From Roridomyces roridus (lineage: Eukaryota > Basidiomycota > Agaricomycetes > Agaricales > Mycenaceae): a DNA stretch of 64,000 bases. The DNA lies in contig JARKIF010000010.1 of assembly GCA_029378245.1 (NCBI GenBank), forward strand, positions 1,860,001-1,924,000, given 5' to 3'. Below, in pieces: positions 56,566 to 64,000 of this stretch. The translations under genes were made by a program, and so were the position numbers. The notes under the pieces are model-generated. The model saw only the letters and a program-made list of their open reading frames with translations. It did no database searches and was not told where the DNA came from. Within the stretch, counting starts at the first letter, position 1. Each line of letters starts with the position of its first letter.

Positions 56566-56830
56566 AGGTACGGTACATAGATGTTTAGATGAGTATTGGT
56601 TGGGTAGATAATCCTTGTGTACTGTGTTGTATTCTCATTCGGCGATCAAATCATCCATCAATAATTGATGCAGTCGCGCCGACAGCGCCGCGTATGTCCC
56701 TCAAGCTCAAGTTTCAACTGAAGGCACTTGGTCCGTGCACATTCCTTGTAGTATGAAAAAACCTGTACTAATCTCTCTCAATAATTCAATCTGCTCGCTC
56801 TTAATCAACAAAAACTGACCACCGTGCTTA
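56566..56830. other. 3' flank of MFDGPA paralogue 2
   Basis: Contains GTATTGGTTGGGTAG, also found after the stop of paralogue 3 (59263), so the duplication extended past the coding region. No gene. Confidence 0.5.
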
Positions 56831-57660
56831 CACCGGGGGCAAAGTCCGACGCATATCAAAACGACATGCCTCGTTCGCATGTGTCGACACATGTCGTCTT
56901 TGAGATCTCCCGGGCAATTCCTTGTTCCCAATTGGTTCAGCCTGAATCAAAGATGAATGTGACGAGTGGCTAGTCCGTGCAATCAGCCGGCCGTGGGCAT
57001 GCATCGGCTTTGTCTTTGATGATACTGTTGAATTCGCTCACAAGAATACTGCCATGCCGGAGTGAAACTGTCGGTTTCTGGTGGGAGATGGGCCCAAAGT
57101 TGAACATTGAAGCAACACGTGGACATTTCCTGAGTAACAGTTCCACCCAATCATTGTTAAAAAGAATGAACTCTCGCCTGTCGCAGCATGAGAAGCCCAC
57201 AAGAAGTCCAGCTTTGAGGAATCTGTTAAATGCCACCCGTACACAAGCCTACATTTCACCAGCCAATGCTTCCCCGATGTAAACCCGTCGGCTTACAGAT
57301 CACATGGTCGCTTACATACACAGTCTTCTCTTGTCGTTTACCCTCTTGTCGTCGTCTCCGTCGTACGCGCTACCCGCCCGTCGTCTCCGAATATACCGTA
57401 GTTCTGTTGATCTCGGTGTGTCTTGGCTTCTCAGTGTTTCCTGCTGTCAGCAGGCTTCCACCCGAGCTCGAATTCTGAAGTTATTGATGGTTGATTGCAA
57501 ATCATCATTCCTGAATTCCGGATCACTGCGGCCTTCCTGAAGGTTTGTATGTGACCGCCCTCGAACTGCCCTTGTACTTTCAGCACATGCGTCGGAACAT
57601 GCGTCGAGACATGCGAACGAGGCATGTCAAAACAACATGTGTCGGACTTTGCCCCCGGTG
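56831..57660. mobile_element. CACTA-like non-autonomous element (830 bp)
   Basis: Ends are perfect inverted copies of CACCGGGGGCAAAGTCCGAC, flanked by TTA on both sides (56828-56830, 57661-57663). Inside each end a second word, GACATGCCTCGTTCGCATGT or close to it, is also inverted. A CAC terminus with a 3-bp duplication fits the CACTA/EnSpm group. No transposase frame is visible inside. Confidence 0.8.
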
Positions 57661-57663
57661 TTA

Positions 57664-58674
57664 CTCAGACCCTCAGCGGGTAATTCATCAGATCGGCTGA
57701 TCAATCCGTGATGCCATTCTTTACGGCCCGGGTCGACATTGTTGACTGTGCCTTTTTGGGTGATGCAAGACAATATCACAGGCGCTCATCGGACTGGCCT
57801 CTCACTCAAAGTCGCTCACCCTCTGTGGTGCATGTCTCTTGCACGACTGGGTTCGATTCCGGTAGACGACATGCGGATTACTCGGAGCTGTTTTTTGTTT
57901 CATTCTCGCTCACAGCCCTCCGGCCAGTCGACTCCTTTCTTTTGGCGCTGAGCGTCTACTCCCATTTTAGATCCGTGTCTGACGCACTCTGCGTTCCGAC
58001 CCCCGGTGGACAGCAGATGGGCATCGACGCCGCCCGGGTATGTGCCGTGCGGGTGGACATATCACTTGAAGAACGGCGGTGGACAGATGTATGCCGACGG
58101 TGGACGTCGTGGCAGCCTAGCTAGCATCAGCGGGTTCGGCCGCGGTTGAAAATAGGTGGTATACTTATTCGAAACCCCGACGCCCCCAATGCCGGGGCCC
58201 CAACTGCAGATCCCTGCAGATGTCTGTCTATTTCTTGTCTATTTCGGACCGTACCGTCCACGGAGGTAGACGGACATTACAGCGGACCTTGACTGGGTAG
58301 CTAGTGCCTGGGTTCACTATGAGCACGAGGTAGGAGTAGCGGGAAGAACATCAGTCTGTTTAGGGGGAGACCACATGCGCAGGGAGGTCAAATTACCAAT
58401 GCACTCGGAGGGTTCTCCCACCAAGTGGGGCTTCACCTGACTGATTCGTCTTAACAGCTTTGACCGACGTGGACATTCAGCGTGGACATAACGGGACAAC
58501 GTCAGTCTATTTGGGGTCGAACGCAGAGGACCCTCTCGACTTCCCCTGGACTCTGGGTCCATGGCTGACAGACGGATTTTAATTCACGCCGAACCCGTGG
58601 CCAGTGCTCAATAAAAGAGACGTCGATGGTTAAACGCAAGTCAGTTATGCCCCACCCTGAAAGACGAAGGACCA
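57664..58674. other. intergenic; promoter of MFDGPA paralogue 3 at the right end
   Basis: One T-arm-like word GGGTTCGATTCCGG at about 57850. From 58560 on, the sequence CAGACGGATTTTAATTCACGCCG and AATAAAAGAG resembles the region upstream of paralogue 2. No gene. Confidence 0.5.
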
Positions 58675-59241
58675 ATGTCCCAACCTACACTCGTCCGACT
58701 CGGTGCCTCCGCCCACCACGCCCTTCGTAATATTCACTCCTCCTCTATAACGCGCGCCGTTGCTCTGGAGATGCCACCTTCACTCTCACCGCCAATCCCA
58801 TTTTCCGTGCCCGCACGCACGTTGCCCCCGATGTCGGACATCTTTGACACACCACTCGTGCGGAGGAATTGGCAGTCGGCGCCGACGTCGACTCATCTTT
58901 CTCCAAAAAAATATATCGCCCCGCCCCGGACGGCTGCGTTTGTGACGTCCCTCCCCGCGCCATTGGTCTTCGATGGACCCGCTCGCAGATGGGCTCCCGT
59001 CAGGGGAACTCATGACATGGCACCGATTTCTCTCATACACCGCGGATGCGTTGTGGAGATGTTCGACGGTCCAGCTCATCCTCGTGGATGGAGAGCGCCG
59101 CCGCTGGTGAGTGATTTTTTTATGCGTCCAATGGAGAATGTCTGATGACCGAGAATGCAGAAGCGGCAAAATCAACCTATTGGATACCTTGTTGGGGCAG
59201 CCACTGCGACTACAGTCGCTCTGGCTTTGTCCCAGTCGTAG
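58675..59241 (+). CDS. MFDGPA-family protein, paralogue 3 (170 aa)
   Basis: Exons 58675-59106 and 59161-59241, with the intron at the same place and phase as in paralogue 2. N-terminus MSQPTLVRLGASAHHALRN, middle LPPMSDIFDTPLVRR, then VTSLPAPLVFDGPARR and VVEMFDGPAHPRGWR. Exon 2 codes KRQNQPIGYLVGAATATTVA LALSQS, again basic residues followed by a hydrophobic C-terminal segment ending Ser-x-Ser. No enzymatic motif. The conserved ends against a drifting middle suggest that the FEGPA, MFDGPAH and GYLVGAATA blocks carry the function. Confidence 0.83.
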
Positions 59242-60300
59242 CTGCGAAGTGATGCAAAAGTATTGGTTGGGTAGTAATCATAATCTGTTGCGCGATTATA
59301 ATGAATATGTAAACTCTCTAAAAAATCGATTCGATACCAACGAGCCATTGCTGCCGGAGCGCTCGGCACATCAGCCCGTGATGCCATCGTCTCGGAGCCG
59401 GGTGGTGAACATTCACTCTGCTCACTGTCTGATTCATAGCACGCCATGCGGCAACGGTGCCGACGAGCCAACAGCAGAATTGCAAGATGTCTGGTCATCA
59501 CGGCATCTCAATCGCTCTTCATCGGGCGTGGATTCTGAGGACATTGCACCACAAACAGTTAAATTAGTTTTGATACAATTTCTTCTCGCTCGAGCTGCAC
59601 GAGGTTACTGTCCCCGTGATTTGTCCAGTGGTCTAAAATGACTGCCGTGAAGTGCTTGGCTCACTGTTGATCAATCAACACCCGCATCACCGCTTGTCAT
59701 CTCCCCTCATCTCCCTCTGGCATCGCCTCGCCTCCATCGGAGTCCATGGACCATCCCACCCTACCACCCATTCCTGTATGATTTGTCTCTAGTGCTTTCT
59801 TGAAGCTCCCGAATCCCTTCCCCAAGCGCTCGGCCTCATCCTACGATTTCATTGGGCAGTTAGCCCGGGTTCACGCACTTACCTTTTCTTTAGTCTGTTT
59901 TTGGTCTGTTACTCAAACTGGTCGTCAAAGCTCAAGACATGCTTTGTTTAGTACTCCGGTGTGTGCGGGCCTTGATAGCCTCACTGATACTCTACGGTCT
60001 GCTCTGGGACTCGCCGCACGTTCACCACGCTCCTGTTTCACGCACCTTCATAGGCCTTCATGCACATGGTGCGTCGCCGACGGCCGTTTCATGGTGATCA
60101 TTGTCATGCTGCCAGGCTACATGGAGCGCAATACATGCGAGACCAACGGCGTCGCTGCGCGGTGATCGGAATCATCAGTTCGCTCGGCTGCCCGGTGTGT
60201 GGCACCTTCGGGAGCTTGAATAAGAGAGCAGAGAGGAAGGTATAGCTGCCAAAAGATCCAAGTACAAAAAGGTTTGAACAAAGAGTTTTGCTCAGAGTGA
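59242..60300. other. intergenic, no gene seen
   Basis: About 1 kb with long but unsupported frames (59111-59641 plus and 59800-60165 plus); neither has splice sites or family motifs that make sense. Confidence 0.5.
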
Positions 60301-60393
60301 TTCCGATGCGGGGAATCGAACCCCGCGCAACCGCGTCATGAGATGCTATTGCTTTAATGAGAGGCGGATATGTTACCGATACACCACATCGGA
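60301..60393 (-). tRNA. tRNA-Glu(CTC) with a 22-nt intron
   Basis: On the minus strand the acceptor arms TCCGATG and CATCGGA pair perfectly, with A as discriminator base. D-arm GTGT...ACAT, anticodon loop CTCTCA with anticodon CTC, T-arm CGGGG-TTCGATT-CCCCG. An intron of about 22 nt (TTAAAGCAATAGCATCTCAT GA) follows position 37, the standard nuclear tRNA intron site. The mature length is 71 nt. One pair at the top of the anticodon stem is a mismatch. Closely similar to the yeast tRNA-Glu outline. Confidence 0.92.
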
Positions 60394-60693
60394 ACTGCAA
60401 CAGTGCCGAGCTGGGGGAATCAGGCCTTGCAACGTAGGCAGAGGGCAGGCACAGTTGGTTTGAATTTTGCTCCAGCGCTTAGGCACAGAAAAAATAAGTC
60501 CGCACATATCGGCATAGCGCTGGTGTACAGGCTACCAGCGCCACCCATTCGAATGTCTGTGTTCAAACGACCTTGTCGTCTCTCTGTAATGCATACCCAC
60601 CACCCAAAAATATTTTGTGATCAGCAGACTCGTGCTTCTGATCTAGAGTCCACATGCTCGGCTCCGCTTCGTTCCTTCTCTCTCTCCTCCACC
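60394..60693. other. spacer with promoter of the GH17-like gene
   Basis: No gene. A CT-rich leader (TTCCTTCTCTCTCTCCTCC) directly precedes the ATG at 60694. Confidence 0.5.
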
Positions 60694-61936
60694 ATGCCTT
60701 CCTTAGCTCTCCTCGCTCTGGGACTCCTCGCGGGCATTGTATCCTCGGCATCAGCATATCCCTACCGCAACGGCAGTCGCCTCGACCAGATTCGGTCCAT
60801 GTACGCTTGGGAGGGCTTCGTCTACTCCATCACGGTAGTTCCCCCTCCTTCTCAGCAGCTCCTCTGCTCAACCCACCAGGCATGTCAATCTCAGGAAGAG
60901 ATGACACGGGATTTCACTCGGATGAAGAGTCGCGGCGCGCGGACCGTCATCACGTTTGATTTTTGTGAAGATGGGGCTGATGTGGGGTACTACGATGGTC
61001 TGTCCTCTCAAATTCACTTTACGCAGGCCGCTGAAGATGTTGTTTGACTTCAAGATGTCATCCTCGCGGCAGAGCGGGCGGAGATGTTCGTTATCCCACT
61101 CGCGTGGACGTTACCGATCCATGTTATAAACCAGAACTACACAGCTAATGGTTTGTCTTTACGTGATTGCAATTGCCTAGCAGGAACTAATACTTACAAG
61201 ATACCTTCCTCATCAAATCCGTTCCGCGTATACTGGCTGTGACCGAGGCGGTAATCCGCAACCCCGGGCCCGTACTTGCTGTCGCCGTCGGTGAATGAGA
61301 ATCTCCTGAATACCCTCGTCAAACTCATTGATCCATAGGAGACGAACCGTTGTACGACAACGACGCCGGCAGCCCCTCGGCCCTGGCATCCTACGTCACC
61401 TCCATGCGCGCCAACTTCACCTCTGCCGGCCTCACCATCCCCATATCCATCTCTGAACTCGCCTACGGGTGGCAGAGCTCCAGCGGGAACATAACAGACT
61501 TGGCGTCCCAGCTCGACTTTTTCATGATCAATGAATTCCCGTATTTTGCGCAGAACGCAGAGGCGGGTGGGGATCCTTCGACTTGGACGAATTTCTTGGC
61601 GGATTTGGAGTATTTTGAGGGACTTGCGGGGGGGAGGCCGTTGCTTGTTACGCAGGTGAGATTACCTTTCCTCCTTGGTCTTCTCCCTAATGTTGTATGT
61701 AGACCGGCTGGCCGAGCAACGAAGACGAGTTTGCGCCGAACAGTCCCGCAGTCGTAGCAAGCGTCGCCTCGGAAAAAGCATATTGGGACCTTCTGGACGG
61801 ACATTGTGAGGATTACTTCAAGCTCAAGAATATCGGGTGGATGTGGCGCTCGTATCGGGATGACATTGAGGGGTGGGGAGTTGTCGAGTTGAATGGGACG
61901 GACAAGTGGGAGTGGGAGGCCAGGGTTAGGTGTTGA
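60694..61936 (+). CDS. secreted GH17-like glycoside hydrolase (326 aa)
   Basis: Six exons: 60694-60834, 60895-60997, 61055-61150, 61201-61290, 61339-61655, 61703-61936; phases close on TGA. Signal peptide MPSLALLALGLLAGIVSSAS A. A TIM-barrel with GH17 marks: RTVITFDFCEDGADVGYYD, MFVIPLAWTL, PGPVLAVAVGDEPLYDN (the Glu is the expected acid/base), ISELAYGWQ, FFMINEFPYFAQNAEAGG and LLVTQTGWPSNEDEFAPNS. GH17 enzymes cut beta-1,3-glucan in fungal walls. In classical members the nucleophile is the Glu of ETGWPS; here that place is Gln (TQTGWPS), so this protein may be a non-classical or inactive member. Ends IGWMWRSYRDD...WEWEAR VRC, as in basidiomycete relatives. Confidence 0.88.
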
Positions 61937-62105
61937 TTCGTGCGGAGCCGAGTGTTTCCATACTTTCTCTTCTGGGGAATCCAAGCGATATTGCGCGAAT
62001 CCGCGGTGGAAGACTGGCAATTTAAATTTACCTTCCGTTTCGCTCGCAACGGACGTTTATTTGTGACGAATCCAACCATTGAAGCGAGCAGTAGGACTCT
62101 CTGGT

Positions 62106-62113
62106 GTATATAA
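62106..62113 (+). promoter_or_regulatory. TATA box of the small secreted protein at 62157
   Basis: TATATAAG about 45-50 bp before the ATG. Confidence 0.65.
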
Positions 62114-62156
62114 GGGCCTCGAGCTCTGGCGAAACTGCCCAGAATCAGAATCTCCG

Positions 62157-62732
62157 ATGCACTTCCTCCGAGCAATATCCCTGTTCATCGTGTCCGCATC
62201 TCTTGCGGCTGCGACCCCCGCCGTGACCATCACCGGTCGCAGCGAGGCCCTCGCGGGCATTCAGGAAGACGCAAGTGACTTATTGCTCAAGATGAATGCC
62301 ATGATTCCGAAACTCCGTGCGTCGACTGCGGTATCCCTTTCTCTCCACAGTGTTTCTGATCATGATGGACCAGAGGCGGCGGCCAACGGCACCAATATGA
62401 CCTCGGTCGCCCCGTTGATGAATAAATTGAACGAGGCGTTTGCGACTGCCCCCGTGTCGAGGGTTGGCCCCGAGGCCGGCGTCATCACCGATATGAGCAA
62501 GGTACACCGTTCTTCTACGGCTCGAGAAGAAAAGGCTTACACAGCTGCGCTGCTGCAGGTACTCACCGTCGCCGGCGACATCCTCTTCTTGATTGAAGCC
62601 ATATCACTCTTTCTGGACCGTGGTGTTGGACCTACGATCTCGACCGCAAATGCACAGTCTAAGCAGAGTCTTGAGATGGGTTACACTACCATCAGTGGCA
62701 TTCAAACCGCTGTGGCTTTGTTGCCAGGTTAA
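62157..62732 (+). CDS. small secreted protein, family unknown (191 aa)
   Basis: Read as one exon. Signal peptide MHFLRAISLFIVSASLAAAT P, close in wording to that of the gene at 2066 (MHFFRLASLFLASASLGVAA). The mature protein is helical, with EALAGIQEDASDLLLKMNAM, MNKLNEAFATAPVSRV and a hydrophobic stretch VLTVAGDILFLIEAISLFLD, and no cysteines in the mature part. Possible introns (GTGCGT at 62323, GTACAC at 62503) would break the frame and are rejected. Family not recognised; perhaps a distant relative of the 2066 gene. An in-frame ATG at 62079 lies upstream of the TATA box and is not used. Confidence 0.7.
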   Translation: MHFLRAISLFIVSASLAAATPAVTITGRSEALAGIQEDASDLLLKMNAMIPKLRASTAVSLSLHSVSDHDGPEAAANGTNMTSVAPLMNKLNEAFATAPVSRVGPEAGVITDMSKVHRSSTAREEKAYTAALLQVLTVAGDILFLIEAISLFLDRGVGPTISTANAQSKQSLEMGYTTISGIQTAVALLPG

Positions 62733-62884
62733 ATTAATTTACGAATGGAGTGGCCAAGGAATTGATCACAGTCGTTGTTGAGTTGTAAGTTGCAACGGAT
62801 TGGACTGGATTGTGGCCTTCGGAAGTTAGAATGTCCAGGTAATCACATTATTTCGTCTCCGTTCTACTCGTGGGGGCATTGACT

Positions 62885-62935
62885 TCGAGTCGGGGGTGGC
62901 CGAGTGGTCAATGCATGGAACTAACTTCGGCCATG
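62885..62935 (+). ncRNA. 5' half of a Leu/Ser-type tRNA, relic
   Basis: GGGGTGGCCGAGTGGTCAATGC is the acceptor/D-arm (A-box) part of a class II tRNA. No anticodon arm or T-arm can be folded after it, so it is a fragment. Confidence 0.5.
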
Positions 62936-62996
62936 GCGGCCGATCATGATGGGTGACTGACGTGTGACCGTCAGTACTTTTTCTTCTCCATCACCC

Positions 62997-64000
62997 ATGT
63001 CCAGATGGATGCAACCCCAGACACAGCTCACTTGCGGCGCCGATTCAGTGGAAATCCGCTCCTATGCCTCTCCTCCTCAGCCCCCGTTCTTGCCAATACC
63101 TACCAAGGACACCCCTAACTCGCCTCCGTCGCGAAAACGAAAGCAGACGACTGGATGCGGTGTCATCGTCCACTATGGTGCCATCGTCTCACCGGGGCAG
63201 ATGTGGCGCGCAGCCGAGACGAGGTGGCCATCCGTGACACCCATCGTGCCCCTCGAAGACCGGTATTTTCCTGCAGAGACGAGAGACGCGTTGGACTTGG
63301 GACGGAAGAGGTGCGGCTGCACTCGGACGGGGATTGGGTGCACTTATTGGTGAGTTTTTTTTGGCACAATAACACTCACTCACTCTGGACATGAGTAGTG
63401 GCAACACACTTGGCGCACTTTCCACTCCGTGTCCCGCACACCAAAAATCGCGCAGCGGCAAGAACTACTACACCATCCTCCCGTCTGCCGTCTCTCCCCC
63501 AATTTCTCCTTACGTGCCTCCCGTACCTGTACCCCAATTCGCGCCTCCGTCTCCTCCACCGATGTCCTCGTCACCACCGCCACAGCCAGAAGTCGCAGCG
63601 GTAGTGGAGCCACACCTTGAATCTGAACCTGCCGTGGTCCCAGTCACAGAGTCACCCGTCCTTCCCCACCCTCGTGCACGCGCTCGACACCCAACCTCTC
63701 CTTCCCCACCGCCCGTCTTTTACGCAGATTTCACTCCCACGCCATCGCCGGAGATACACCCTGCATATATCGACCCCTTCTCTATACATTTCTCGCAGCA
63801 GTCGCAGCCCGAGACGCTGACGGAGACGGAGATGTGGACGCCCATGGATGAAACTGTCACTATTGTGGAGGACGAGCAGGAGAACGGTCACGAGAACGGG
63901 GAGCAACAGCCTGAGGGAGAGGAAGCTAGGCAAACGACCGATGCCGAGGTGCGTCCCAATGCCGGCGTCACTTTTCATTCTCTGATCATCCTTGCAGATT
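62997..64000 (+). CDS. conserved proline-rich protein, 5' part (runs off the right edge)
   Basis: Exons 62997-63349, 63399-63948 and from 63998; intron 2 is 63949-63997. The first exon ends with a conserved cysteine-containing block, ALDLGRKRCGCTRTGIGCTY C, joined across the intron to GNTLGALSTPCPAH; four to five cysteines plus His suggest a small metal-binding or disulphide knot, a pattern I have seen in Agaricomycete proteins of unknown function. Before it are GCGVIVHYGAIVSPGQMWRA and a basic SPPSRKRKQ patch (possible nuclear signal). The second exon is Pro/Ser/Glu-rich (VPPVPVPQFAPPSPPPMSSS) and acidic at its end. The first ATG in frame is at 62997. The C-terminus lies outside the window. 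Confidence 0.78.

Noticed and set aside
59111..59641. 176-codon plus frame after MFDGPA paralogue 3
   Set aside because: Overlaps exon 2 of that gene in another frame and has no motif.

Overview
The window is nuclear DNA of a basidiomycete fungus, very probably an Agaricomycete. Genes are cut by many introns of about 45-65 bp with GTRNGT donors, some exons are only 10-16 nt long, and the families present (seven-TM DUF6534 proteins, DUF2235, DUF5648, F-box and BTB proteins, small secreted proteins, S10 and A1 peptidases, GH17) are typical of mushroom-forming fungi. Gene models below were spliced by hand; for most of them every exon phase closes, but family names come from memory of the families and no search was run.

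Layout. 0-8.5 kb: the 5' end of a cytochrome P450 (-) with a duplicated 98-bp unit upstream, a small secreted protein (+), the first member of an unnamed 'MFDGPA' family (+), a broken copy of a carboxypeptidase 3' end, the intact seven-exon S10 carboxypeptidase (-) and an F-box protein (-). 8.5-13 kb: a transposon graveyard with tRNA-like fragments, a TA-flanked MITE, a possible solo LTR and two nested hAT-type MITEs with 8-bp target duplications. 13.4-17 kb: a 1.7-kb tandem duplication, each copy with a secreted DUF5648 protein. 17.5-25.6 kb: a small conserved protein, a BAHD-like acyltransferase, the first DUF6534 membrane protein and a secreted pepsin-like protease.

25.7-32.9 kb (all -): a large protein with an N-terminal DUF2235 (Tle1-like) hydrolase domain and a long TPR array, ending in a tandem array of duplicated exon-intron cassettes, then a BTB gene. 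Both carry single-base indels that no other gene here shows. 33.6-44.4 kb: three more DUF6534 genes and a tandem pair of small secreted proteins of unknown family. 44.6-50.1 kb and 53.8-55.6 kb: two arrays of diverged repeats that carry tRNA T-arm (B-box) sequences again and again; the first array contains a 1.57-kb TA-flanked transposon whose empty site survives in the sister repeat. Between them lie a cysteine-containing secreted protein and a C-terminally anchored protein.

55.9-64 kb: two full-length MFDGPA paralogues separated by an 830-bp CACTA-like element, a tRNA-Glu(CTC) with an intron, a GH17-like protein, another small secreted protein, and the 5' part of a proline-rich protein that leaves the window. 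The strongest novelty candidates are the MFDGPA family, the exon-cassette array of the DUF2235-TPR gene, and the tRNA-like repeat arrays.
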